The notes under the pieces are model-generated. The model had not been told where the DNA came from. It ran no database searches and worked only from the letters and a program-made list of their open reading frames with translations. A stretch of DNA of 64,000 nucleotides from assembly GCF_000313135.1 (NCBI RefSeq), contig NW_004457712.1, forward strand, positions 1,341,595 through 1,405,594, read 5' to 3'. The stretch is from Acanthamoeba castellanii str. Neff. Its lineage: Eukaryota > Discosea > Longamoebia > Acanthamoebidae. Of this stretch, positions 1-9,647 are shown one piece after another; position 1 is the first letter of the stretch; the number at the start of each line of letters is the position of its first letter. A program made the position numbers and the translations under genes.

Positions 1-1304
1 AGTATGTGTCATGTGCCATTGCCCGCCTGTGCCACTGTGCTGCATGGGCATGCCACCATTTCCCTGACTAATGATGTACATGTGTGTGGCAGTTGAAGTG
101 GAGAGGTGAAGCTGGATATTCCCATGGATGCGCCAGCGCCCTTGCAAGAGCTCCTGCATGCATGCACAAGCTATGATCCTCATACTTGACCTGCCTTCTG
201 TGATATTGTTGCCCAACTTGAGCTCTTCTGTGTGTGAGCACCAAAGTTTCCCTCTCTGTCCCCCCACAACACACCCAAAGTTGTGTGTAAGGTGTAATGT
301 CACCAGGCTTGAAAATAGATTGTGGTGTTGTGGTACTGTGATGGTTTGGCGCCAGTGTTGAAAATAACCACACAACCAGGGTGTGCTTCTTCTCATCCCT
401 GACTTCTTCTTCTTCTTCTCTTTCCTTTTCTTGCATCTCACTTTCTTGCAGTTCCTCTTCCAACCCAGCTTCAGTGGCGTCCTCATCAAGGTCATCACTC
501 TTTCTTGAGTTGATGACACTACTGCTGCTGGTGCTGCTGGTGCTGCTTTTCTTCTCCTCCCTCTCCCTCATACCAGTAGCCTTGGCCATATCTGTGTGTG
601 TGTGTACAGCAGCTCCTGCAGCACCATGACAAGCAATGAGCACTCACACAAGGGGAAGAAAAAGGGGGTGGAGGTGCCTCAGATGGTCCAGAAGCACATG
701 GTCTCCAAACTGGCCACATGTGATCCTGGCTGTTCCTCCAACAACAGAATGAGCACAGCCATGTGTGTGTGTGTGTGGTGTGTTGTGTAGAGTGGTTATG
801 CACTAAGATGAACATGTGTCCATTCAAACTGAGCTCATACAGGATCCCTTTTGGGGTGATTTGTGAAGGCCCATAAGCAACACACAAGCACAGAAGTGCA
901 TGAGAAGGGAAGGGCCACACACCTTTCTGCAGCATCTGCCAGACAATGTCACACACAAAGTCCAGATTCAGTACCAACTCCATGTGATTGGCTGATGGGT
1001 GGGCAAGAGATATATCAAGATATCCTGCTTAAATGTGATCACTGACTTTGTGCATGTGTGCTCTACAAACACATGACATGACACAACATGAGACATGACA
1101 TGACATGAGACATTTTTCTACTGGTCAAGCCACAGTTTGTAACAACTGGAAGACACTGTAGAGCGCAATGAAGTGGTTGCACTATTTCCAATGAGTAATG
1201 GTGGTTGGTGTGGAATGCAGGAATCACAGTGGATGTGTGATAAGCTCAAGCAAAAATGTTCAAGGACAATGCAAGAAGGGACAGAGCAATGCGTGGTGTG
1301 CTGG
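1..1304. other. CpG-poor AT/TG-rich tract, no confident gene
   Basis: This stretch is rich in TG and CA dinucleotides and almost free of CpG, unlike the gene-dense DNA from 2.7 kb on. Open frames exist on the minus strand (about 68-643 with an acidic, serine-rich stretch, and 519-983), but I see no domain and no convincing splice-linked continuation. Around 1070-1110 there is a run of short ACATGA-type repeats. The composition resembles the 12-15 kb tract and suggests old, methylated repeat DNA. Confidence 0.5.
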
Positions 1305-1329
1305 TTAAGGGTCCAGTTCCCTTTGCTTT
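1305..1329 (+). repeat. Left terminal inverted repeat
   Basis: Begins TTAAGGGTCCAGTTCCC and matches the reverse complement of 2404-2428 over all 25 bases. It is followed by a T-rich run ending in TAG at about 1342, which looks like a splice acceptor. Confidence 0.75.
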
Positions 1330-1536
1330 TTTTCTATTTTTAGCACCAACACCTTCAGTCCCAACATCCTCCACACTTACAAGCACACCATACTTCTCCT
1401 CCCACTTATCTACTAGGCCCCAACACTAACAACTCCATTTTGTCTTAGCCCCACACCACCAGCTTCATCACCACTCCCCACCAAACAACCAACCAAGCGC
1501 CCACATATCACCAACAAGGGCAAGGAGAAAGTTGAC

Positions 1537-2328
1537 ATGATGGATGAAGACCTGCCCTCACCCAACAATCCCTCAGCCTCAGCCTCGCCCTCGCCCTCCA
1601 CATCTTCATCTTTCTCTTCACATCCCTTGCCCTATCCCTCACCCTCACCCTCATCATCCTCTTCATCTTCCCATCCCTTGCCTTCACCCTCACCCTTGTC
1701 ATCCTCTTCATCATCCCATTGCTTGCCTTCACCCTCGCCCTCACCCTCGCCCTCACCCTACAACCCCACAGCCCTGGCCTCATGCACACTCTCTGCTTTG
1801 CCCTCATCCCACAAGCCCACATCTAAGAAGCAAAAGCAGCCAACACTGTCACCCATCACTTGCCCCTATCCTGGCTGCAGCAAGAACTACACCTACCTCA
1901 GCAACTTTAGAAACCACTTCAAAAAGGTGCATGTTCTGGCTCACACAACTACCACAGCCCCTCCTCTTTCCTGCAGCTTGTCTGATTCTAGCCTTGACCT
2001 CAACAGCCTGCTGGCAGAACTACCACCATTGGACATCCAGCCACTTGACATGAGGAACAATGTTTGGCTTGCCCAACAGACAATAGTGCATGAGTACCTA
2101 CATGACCTGGCAAGCCACCCCAAGCAGGAGGATCAGGAGGATGACAACAGCCAGGGCAAGACTCCTCAAGACATCCAGGACCTGCAGGCACTTGTACAGG
2201 TTCATCCTCTCTTTTGTGCTGTCAATCATGTGCCAGTGCTCACCACAGTTGTGCAGTTTCTCCAGGCTCAACAGGCAGCATGGAAGCTGCGCGCAGAACA
2301 GAGACCACCCAAAGAAACCACCAAATAA
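1537..2328 (+). CDS. C2H2 zinc-finger protein, Ser/Pro-rich, inside the TTAA element
   Basis: Open frame of 263 codons from the first ATG of an ATG-ATG pair. Residues 1-95 are low-complexity Ser/Pro repeats. Residues ~109-132 form one classical zinc finger with spacing C-x4-C-x12-H-x4-H (CPYPGC...HFKKVH). The rest is acidic to neutral with no known domain. The frame stays open upstream to about 1449, where TTTTGTCTTAG could be a splice acceptor, so an upstream exon with the basic stretch KQPTKRPHITNKGK is possible. Codons are CpG-poor, unlike the neighbouring genes, so the ORF is probably element-borne and not a resident gene. Function unknown; the finger suggests nucleic-acid binding. Confidence 0.5.
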   Translation: MMDEDLPSPNNPSASASPSPSTSSSFSSHPLPYPSPSPSSSSSSSHPLPSPSPLSSSSSSHCLPSPSPSPSPSPYNPTALASCTLSALPSSHKPTSKKQKQPTLSPITCPYPGCSKNYTYLSNFRNHFKKVHVLAHTTTTAPPLSCSLSDSSLDLNSLLAELPPLDIQPLDMRNNVWLAQQTIVHEYLHDLASHPKQEDQEDDNSQGKTPQDIQDLQALVQVHPLFCAVNHVPVLTTVVQFLQAQQAAWKLRAEQRPPKETTK

Positions 2329-2403
2329 ATGCTTCAAATTTTCCTATCCAAAGTTTTTTGTTTTCTTGTGCATTCTTCAAATCGTGATCTGACTACAGGA
2401 AAT

Positions 2404-2428
2404 AAAGCAAAGGGAACTGGACCCTTAA
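2404..2428 (-). repeat. Right terminal inverted repeat
   Basis: Reverse-complement partner of 1305-1329, ending in GGACCCTTAA. The base after it starts the 5S-like fragment. Confidence 0.75.
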
Positions 2429-2453
2429 AAGGATACGGGCACGGTGATTCAGA
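2429..2453 (-). pseudogene. Degenerate 3' fragment of a 5S rRNA gene
   Basis: The bases AAGGATACGGGCACGGTGATTC resemble the 3' end of the intact 5S gene 70 bp away, with one insertion and one deletion. Only about 23 bases are recognisable. It directly abuts the right end of the TTAA element, as if the element had inserted at or near the end of a second 5S copy. Confidence 0.45.
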
Positions 2454-2499
2454 GGGCAGGAGCCAGCATCATGGTGAGTGCGCGCTGTGCAGACCAAAA

Positions 2500-2617
2500 G
2501 GATACGGCACGGTGGATTCCCGGGTGGTCGCCCACCCCAGTACTAGCACCGCCTGGCGCAGCTTAACTTCGCTGTTCGGATGGGAAGCGGTGCTTTCTGC
2601 GCAGAATGGCCGTATCC
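2500..2617 (-). rRNA. 5S ribosomal RNA
   Basis: Read on the minus strand the gene starts GGATACGGCCATTCTGCG and ends ACCGTGCCGTATCC, so the two ends pair as helix I. The internal control region contains the usual AAGTTAAGC box and GTACTGGG. Length is 118 nt, normal for 5S. A T4 run follows the 3' end (2496-2499 on this strand), a Pol III terminator. The sequence agrees, apart from a few positions, with the Acanthamoeba 5S rRNA as I remember it, which is the best single clue to the organism. The gene stands alone here, not in an rDNA unit. Confidence 0.95.
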
Positions 2618-2772
2618 AGCACCCTCACCAGACGAGGTGAGCGCTCGGTCAGATCGCGGCGGGATCGGTGAGCTATCAGGCCGGGAGTCGCTGTGTTGTC
2701 CGACCTTGGCCCTCGCTTCTCCATCCTGCGGCGGTCGGAGTGGAGGACTTGCGGCCGCGATGATGCATTGGC

Positions 2773-3364
2773 TCAAACGTCGAAGACCTGCAGCTTCTCT
2801 GTGATCGGCGACCGGCACACGGGGCACACCCTTATGCGCGCACACAAGTCGCGTACGCCACACGACCCCAAGAGTGAGAAAGAGAGCCCGCAATAGGCAT
2901 GAGGGTGCGAGTGGTAGCTGACCTGATGTTGTTGGCGCAGTACTGGCAGACGATGTAGTGTCTGCACGGCATGAGAACGTGGCTGCGCGTGTGGTCCATG
3001 CACACGACGCAGTGCCGTCGAATTTCCTCCCGACTCGTGCGTTCCTCCATCTCCTCCACCCGCTGCTGCAGGCGGCGCTTGTCGATCATCAGATCGATCA
3101 TCTTCCGCTGCAGGTGCTCCTTGTCCAGATCGAGCCGTCTGTTTCGGACCTCAGCGAGTCGCACGCTGCGCTCCATGTGCGCCATCTCTTCGCGCTGCCT
3201 TGCCTTGCCCTCTCGCCACGCTTGCTTCTCCCGCTCGGCCGCCGAGTAACTGTCCTGTGTGGCCGCGGCGTCGCCCAAGCTCGAGAAGGCCGCGCGCCTC
3301 CTCTCTAGGCTCTCCTTTCGGCTCTGTTCGGCTCTGGCTTGCGCCCTGAACCCGACACACGCAC

Positions 3365-3396
<32 letters not shown>

Positions 3397-4329
3397 GCAC
3401 ACGCAAACACACACGCGCGCGCGCACACACACACACACGCACAGAGACAGAGCTGGGTGAGAGCCCAATGAGTTCCGAGGGCAATGAGCTGGGTGAGTAC
3501 AGATGCGCGAGGATGGCCTGAATGCCTCTCTTCACCACGGCCTTGGGCGGGAAGGTCAGCGTGGCCTGCGCGCCCGACAACTCGAGTACGATCAACTCGT
3601 CCAGAAGGCTCCCTGTAGCCGCAGGGTTGATTACGTCAACGCTGTGGACTGTGTCGCGTCTCTCGATCCCTGCTTGAGGGACACTTTGGGTGGTACGTGG
3701 TACCCATGCCCAGCGGGAGCGAGCGCAGCGGATTGGCGGTCAGGTAGAGCCGGCGAAGGCCGCGGCAGGAGCCGATCTGGTCGGGCAACTGCGTGAGCTC
3801 GTTCCCACACAGGTACAGATCCCTTAGATTCACTAGCCGCCCTGCTTGCGCTCCTCGATCGTCAGATCTTGTGTGTGCGGTGTGCAGAGTGTGCGGTGTG
3901 TGCTGTGTGCGATTGTGTGTGCGGTGTGGCAGTGGGATGCAGACCTATTTCGGGAGGCAGAGAGGTGAGTCTGTTGGAGGTGAGGTTGAGAACGGTGAGC
4001 GACGCCAGGCAGGCGATGGTGGATGGAACGGTGGACAGCCGGTTGATGGCCACGTCCAGCACGCGCAGCCCGCCCAGTGGTCCTTCCTCGCAATCGCTGC
4101 ATCTCGAGATGGCTCCATCTTTCATCTTCGTGCCGAAGTAATCGTGGTCCACGGACGCGTTGCAAGCGAACAAGGAAGAGGGGAGGTACACCAGACGATT
4201 GTTCTTCAAGATGAGACAACGCACTGGCAGATTCGATGCATCTCCCTCACAACTTTTGGTCACAGCGAGCTCGAGCGGCACTCGTTCGAGCTTCATGTCC
4301 GACAAGTCCACCACACCGGCCCGCGCCAT
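2773..4329 (-). CDS. Leucine-rich-repeat RING E3 ubiquitin ligase (LRSAM1-like layout)
   Basis: Five exons: 4329-3945, 3841-3704, 3612-3501, 3345-2923, 2830-2773; 371 residues, phases all consistent. Residues ~25-145 hold leucine-rich repeats with the LxxLxLxxNxLxxLPxxI pattern (LRVLDVAINRLSTVP, LRDLYLCGNELTQLP). A lysine/arginine-rich coiled coil follows (~210-310). The C terminus is a compact C3HC4 RING (CVVC...PCRHYIVCQYC...CPVC), spliced together from the last two exons, ending 11 residues after the last CPVC. LRR plus coiled coil plus C-terminal RING matches LRSAM1, an E3 acting on endosomal cargo and intracellular bacteria in animals, but no SAM domain is visible. Ligase activity is inferred from the intact RING. 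Intron 3 is a CA/CG microsatellite. Confidence 0.85.
3355..3442. repeat. Intronic (CACACG)n microsatellite
   Basis: ACACGCACACGC repeats fill the intron before exon 4 of the LRR-RING gene. Confidence 0.9.
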
Positions 4330-4438
4330 CCTCAGTGGTTGGCCAGCCTTCGACCGGCGACCTCCAGCTTTATAAATCAAAGAAGATTGATTAATATAAA
4401 ATAATAAAACAAAAAGTAAAATCAGGAAATAATAAAAG
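4330..4438. promoter_or_regulatory. 109-bp divergent promoter
   Basis: Only 109 bp separate the ATG of the LRR-RING gene (-) from that of the CPPED1-like gene (+). The segment is AT-rich and contains a TATAAAT (about 4370) and further TAAAATAATAAAA runs, so both genes probably share one promoter region. Confidence 0.5.
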
Positions 4439-6112
4439 ATGACGACAGTAGCGGAGGAGGAGCAACGCGAGGTTGAACTGGACCGCTTGTACTTTGGCAG
4501 GGCTCGCGACAGACAGTTCGAGGGTCTGGGCAGCGCGCAAAAGCCAGGGACAAGTGCAGGTGCCTCGAAACAGAACCAGAAGAAGACGAGGGGCAAAGGA
4601 AAGGCTGCAACAACGCAAGATGATGAAAAGGCGGCGGGAGGGGACGGCTGGGAGGGCTCGTTCTTCTTTCTGCAGCTAGCCGACACCCAGCTTGGCTTCT
4701 ACAATGACAACCAGGTATTTTTTGTATCATGTATTTTTATTTATTGTTTTATAAGGCTTTATTTTTATTTTGTTTTATGCAGTCTTGGGACAAAGAAATC
4801 GCGTTGGCCCCCGCGCAGTCCGGTGCATCAACGCCATGCGGCCACGGCCTCGGTTCGTTGTGGTGTGCGGCGACCTGGTGCACGCCTACCCGTGGGAGAA
4901 GCCAGCCTACGACCGCCAGGTCCTGACACCACTCCCACTCCCGCTCTGCATCATTGGTGCCTTGGCTGGGTCCACGCCCTCACTCATAGCCCCGATCTAG
5001 GTGCGAGATTTCAAGCGGGTGATGCGCAAGATCGACCCGTCGATACCACTCGTGTGCCTGTGCGGCAATCACGGTGCGGTGCCCGCTCCTTCATCATGCC
5101 ACACGGCCTCCGTGCAACGCTTACCACCTCACGCGCACGGCATTGCGCTGGATGCACAGACGTGGGGAACACGCCAACACGGGCCACCATCTACAGCTAC
5201 AAGGAGCGGTTCGGGGATGACTACTTCCGCTTCTGGGTGGGCGGGGTACGCCCCTGCGGCTGCTCTGTTTCTGTCGATCAAGTGTGCACACGATTCCGCG
5301 GAGATGAATGGCCGCCTGATTGCACCACACACATCTCTCTCTTGCAGGTTTGTTGTCTGGTCTTGAATGCTTCGCTCTTTGCTGATCCTTCCAAGGCATT
5401 GGAGGAATACGAAGAGCAGCGGGCGTGGTTCGTGCAGGAGCTGCAAGCCTTCTCCCGAGGTACGCCGACATCGGCGGTGACATCACGCCCAACCTGATGA
5501 GAGAAGCGAAACTCCTCTTCTTCCTCTCCCTCTTCCAGACCGAGAACGTACCCAGGCCAAGCATTTGCTTGTGTTCCAGCACCAGCCGTGGTTCCTGGAG
5601 GAGCCAGACGAGGAGGACCAGTACTTCAACATTCCCAAGGAGAGACGAATGCCGATGCTCGAGGAGATGGCCAAAGCAGGCGTACGGCTTCCTTGCACTT
5701 CCCACGAGTCAGCCCTGTCTGAGCCCGAGTCCATTTGGGAACTGTGCGTGTGGTGTGTGTGTGCAGGTGCGTGCCGTGTTTGCGGGCCACTACCACCGCA
5801 ACTCGTACGGCACTCTGGGGAAGATGGAAATGATCACTACGTCTGCTGTGGGACGCCCATTGGGCGTCGACCCTTCGGGCTTCAGGGTACACTGGTCACC
5901 ATCACCATTTGAACAGTTGGACAGGGGGGGTTGGTTGGGGAGAGGGGCTGACCATGATAGCCGCGACCCTGCAGGTGGTCAAAGTGAGCGAGGACGGCAT
6001 CGAGCATGCCTACTACAGCCTGGACCGCCTCGAGCAGAGTGACACTCCAGAATTCGAAGGCGCGCTCAGCTTCGCCCCAGGCCGAGCGAGCTCCGCGGAG
6101 GACAGTTTTTAG
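4439..6112 (+). CDS. CPPED1: CPPED1-like calcineurin-type phosphoesterase
   Basis: Eight exons: 4439-4714, 4783-4919, 5001-5073, 5160-5245, 5348-5459, 5539-5681, 5767-5886, 5975-6112; about 361 residues. The order of metallophosphoesterase motifs is that of CPPED1: LADTQLG, CGDLVHA, GNHDVGNTP, DDYFRFWVGGV, FQHQPWFLEEPDE, GHYHRN. Human CPPED1 is a cytosolic Ser/Thr phosphatase reported to act on AKT1. A ~70-residue lysine/glutamine-rich N-terminal extension precedes the domain. Exon 2 reads SWDKEIALA in one frame and RAVRCINAMRPRPRF in another; the change falls at the run of five C at 4808-4812. One more C would restore the family sequence, so this is probably a base-call error or a recent frameshift. 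Confidence 0.85.
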
Positions 6113-6155
6113 CCGCCCTTCCCCTGGCGAGACTCCGACTGTTGTTTTGCCGAAG

Positions 6156-7122
6156 ATGGAGCCGCGGAGGACAGAGAGGAGGTTCGCGGTGCGGTCCTAC
6201 GTGCCAGCTGATCGAGACCGTGTTCTTCAGCTCTTTGTCGAGGTGCCTTCAAAAACAAAAATCGCAACGCGTTGTGTTGTGTGCTCAAGATTAAATCGCA
6301 AGATTAATCCAACCTGTGGCAGGGAATGCAAGAAAACATTGAGACTTCGCCTCCTGACGTCCGCCTTGTGATCGAGGACTCGGTAGAACCACTTTCATTC
6401 TTTTATTTATGTATTATTTTGCTTATTTGTGTGGTCTTTTGCAGGAGAGGAGGTTTATTGAGTGGTCGCTGCATGACGACCTGGCCGACATTGACGCTGT
6501 CTACATGGCCTGCACCACATCCCCACGAAGCCACTTCTGGGTCCTCGTTGAATGCATCGAGGGTCAGTCCCAAGCACGCATGACCTTAGCTTCTTCAACT
6601 TCACAAGGGCTCACGCCTGCTTTCGTTCAGGGTCAGAAGGAGAGCAAGGCAAGCGAGAAGTGATACAGGGCATGGTTGGGCTCTACCGAGTGGACGATGA
6701 CTACGCCAAGGTGCGCCGAATGAGCATAGCATCCGCCGTCCGCCGGCAGGTACGCCTGAGATCCCCCGCCTGCATGTAGCCACTACCCCAAAATGTGACT
6801 TCTTCTTGACCGTAGGGCTTGGCGCGTCGACTGCTTGACCACATCATCGACTACGCGAGCAAGGAGGGCTTCCGTCGCGTCATCCTCAGCACTGGTGCGT
6901 TTCCCGCTGCATTCACCGAGCGCTATCGACAAACCCCACACACAGCCACGCGCCTATTCTTCTTATCCGGCCATGCTACACGCCACCTGATCGGCAGGTC
7001 AGTACATGTCCGCGGCGAACGCGCTGTACACGACCTACGGATTCATCAAGACGAAGGAGGAGCCGGACGAAGTCGGCACGATGGAGAACCACTACGAATA
7101 CTGCCTTGTGCCACACGCCTAG
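6156..7122 (+). CDS. GNAT-family N-acetyltransferase
   Basis: Six exons: 6156-6242, 6323-6382, 6445-6562, 6631-6749, 6816-6894, 6998-7122; 195 residues. The core acetyl-CoA-binding motif is VRRMSIASAVRRQGLARRLL (R/Q-x-x-G-x-A loop), followed by ANALYTTYGF, the usual C-terminal strand-helix of GNAT enzymes. An acidic loop (HDDLADID) lies near the start, as in NAT8-like proteins. Substrate cannot be told from sequence; small amines or protein N termini are both possible. It starts 43 bp after the stop of the CPPED1-like gene on the same strand, so the spacing is tight, but introns and eukaryotic context argue against an operon. Confidence 0.8.
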
Positions 7123-7364
7123 TTGCCTCGCTTCGTTGTAACGAGCCTCGTTTCTTTTAAAAGAAACTCCGTAACTCCACGCGCATGGACGAGCCCCACA
7201 GGTTGGCCATCTTTTTCGTTTGCTCTTTGCTTCAGATCTCTGCATCTTGATCTAGGGGTGGTGCGATCAGCTGTGGAGACCCGAAAATCCGCCAATTTTG
7301 AGTTCCCCTCGATCGAGAGGCGACATAGCGGGCGACATTTCTTATTGAAATTGAAGCCATAACG

Positions 7365-9387
7365 ATGGAGGACACCGTGAAAGCAGCCGCTTTGCCCAAT
7401 GTTCACACGATCACCACCAGCATCAACAACAATGACAACACAACTCCAGAGTCGCCATCGCATAATCGGAACATCATGATTTCCCTTCCTTCAATGCAAA
7501 CAAGCAACGAAATCAGTACGCGCTCCACGTCGAGATTTTGTTCTATTTTATTTATCTTTTATTGCCATTAATATTAATGTGTCTTTTGCCATTAATATGC
7601 CTTTTCACAAATAATCATTTTAAATATATTTATCAATTTTGGTGCAGAGGAAGCCACGCCGCCGCCACACCGATACACGGGGCTCTCCGTGGCCATCGCC
7701 TACGGTACCTCCTCCCTCCCAATGCTCAAGCTTGTTGTTGCTTTCCCTAACAAAGATGAATACAATATGGTGTCTTCTGTGGACTACTCGCCAGGCCTCG
7801 TGTCGATGTGCGCGGTGGTGGTCAACAAGGCCGTGCTCTCTTCGTGGTCCTTCCAGTTTCCGCTGACGATGATCGCCAGCCAGATGGCCATCTCCTTCCT
7901 TCTCCTGTGGGTCCTCAAGCAGTGCGAGCTCATCCAGTACGACGACTGGTCCCTCGCCACCGCCAAGAAGGTGCAAGGCCGACTCCACTCACCCATTCTT
8001 CTTCTTCTTCTTCACGCTACATCGAACAATGCGACTGATCGTCTCCCTGTGTGCGGGCACAGGTGTGGCCAATGGCGCTGGCGCACGTGGGCAACGTGCT
8101 ATTGGGCCTTGCTGCACTCAACCTGGTCGACATTCCTATGTTTGGGTACCCGAGCTCCCCCCTGGTCGCCCGCAGACTACTCGTCGGGGCCTTCTTCTCT
8201 CCACTTCTTCACCTCGAGGTGCCGCTGCTCACCTGCTGTGGTGCGAATCAGGGCTTTGCGACGGACAAGCGTCATTTTCGTGTTGGCCATGGAGTATCTG
8301 GTTTTGAGCAAGACAGCGTCGCTTCAGGTGATCGGTTCGACGCTTCTTCTGCTTCTCGGTGCGCTCGCTTTCTAGAGGCCTTCGTCATCACTTCCTTTCA
8401 TGTTCAGTGCCGAGAGAAGAACCCGCTCTTCCATGACATCAACGCGTTGGTGGTGCTCACTGGTTGGTGGTCGTGCAGGGGCGATTGTCGGTGGCTGGGG
8501 CGATCTGCATTTCGACCCCTTCGGCTACGCACTCACGTTCTGTGTAAATGTTACGACCGCCCTTACACTGGTACGCCCCTCCTCCGTGCGTGCCTGCGTG
8601 CCTGCACACTGGAGCTTTGTGCACAACTCAACTAATTGTGAAACCATTGGCCCACATGGTTCCACTTTTTGCAGGTCCTCATTCCCAAGCTGGGCACGGC
8701 TGCGAATCTGAACGCGTTCGGGCTCATGCTCTATCAGATCACCATCTCCTTCCCCATCGTCGTCTTCTTCATCTTCTCCACGGGCGAATGGAACGGAGTC
8801 ATGGCCTATCCATTTTTGCACCATCCTGGCTTCCAGGTACCAACCCGTACACTGAGAGCTCCCTCACACACCAACATTCTTATTACGTGCTTTTGCTGTT
8901 TCGTGCAGTTCGCGTTCTTCGTATCATCGGCTCAGATATTCTTGGTCAACTACACTCTTTTCCTCTGCACGCAGCTCAACTCTCCTCTCACCACCACAGT
9001 CACAGGTACCCTTAGCGACACACAGACGCACATGACACACACATCGCGCCGCCTAATCACCGCCACACCACCACCACCGCCGCCACCACACACGCGATTA
9101 CTCATGCTGATCACTTTTTTTCATCAGGGACCATCAAGAATATTGGCGAGACGATGCTCGGATTTGTCTTCTTCAGCGTTCCGGTCGACCCCATCAATCT
9201 GATGGGCATTGCCATCGGGTACGCACTCTCTTCATCGCCGGCCAGCCAGCCAACCACCAACACCGCACCACCCGACTCACCCTCTCCAATCGCGTTCCAT
9301 AGATTTACGGGCAGCGTCTACTACTCGGTCGTGAAGTACTTCGAACAACAGCAGACGCAGTCGAAGCCCGCCTTGGCCAAGGTCTGA
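7365..9387 (+). CDS. Nucleotide-sugar transporter, SLC35D-type
   Basis: Ten exons: 7365-7515, 7648-7704, 7795-7970, 8063-8145, 8252-8358, 8479-8570, 8675-8836, 8909-9005, 9128-9218, 9303-9387; 366 residues with consistent phases. After a ~65-residue hydrophilic N terminus come about ten hydrophobic segments. Family signatures are VVVNKAVLSSW, AHVGNVLLGLAALNLVDIPM, LRRTSVIFVLAMEY, TAANLNAFGLMLY and SPLTTTVTGTIKNIGE, the order seen in SLC35D/UDP-sugar transporters of the Golgi and ER (triose-phosphate transporter fold). It would move a UDP- or GDP-sugar into the lumen in exchange for the monophosphate. The exact sugar is unknown. Intron 2 (7705-7794) is itself nearly open and could be mistaken for coding. 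Confidence 0.88.
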
Positions 9388-9647
9388 GTCTGGGCCTGTT
9401 GGTGGTGGTGGCCGCGCCAAAGGCCTTTGTGGAGCCTAACGGCCCAGACCATCAACAGAACCGTTTTTTTCCAATGACGTCATCTCCGCTTTCTCCGTTA
9501 GCCCTTCGCTTTCGCTTTTCTCCCCTCGTTGCCCGCACGTCCATCTCCTCCATCCCTTTCATCGTCACGCACCGGCACCGATCGCTGTCTCATTATTTCA
9601 CGGCAGAGAGATTTTTTTTTGTTTAACCATCATCATCATCAAAGAAA

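Larger units (their letters stand above)
1305..2428. mobile_element. TTAA-flanked inverted-repeat element carrying a zinc-finger ORF
   Basis: The element is bounded by a perfect 25-bp inverted repeat (1305-1329 and 2404-2428), each end starting with TTAA followed by GGGTCC. If TTAA is the target duplication, this fits the piggyBac-like insertion preference, although the inner ends (GGG...) differ from the usual CCC... ends. It is 1,124 bp long, encodes one C2H2 zinc-finger ORF and no visible transposase, so it would be non-autonomous. Its right end abuts a fragment of a 5S rRNA gene. Alternative: an inverted repeat around an ordinary small gene. Confidence 0.6.

Noticed and set aside
68..643. 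A 191-codon acidic, serine-rich minus-strand frame
   Set aside because: No domain, CpG-poor repeat-like context, and its start and end are not supported by splice or promoter signals; kept only as part of the tract description.
6113..6155. Possible operon between the CPPED1-like and GNAT genes (43-bp gap, same strand)
   Set aside because: Both genes have introns and nothing in the sequence shows polycistronic processing; short spacing is common in this genome.
7705..7794. Apparent coding insert after SVAIAYG in the nucleotide-sugar transporter
   Set aside because: Treating it as an intron joins AYG to LVSMCAVVVNKAVL exactly as in SLC35 proteins and keeps phase.
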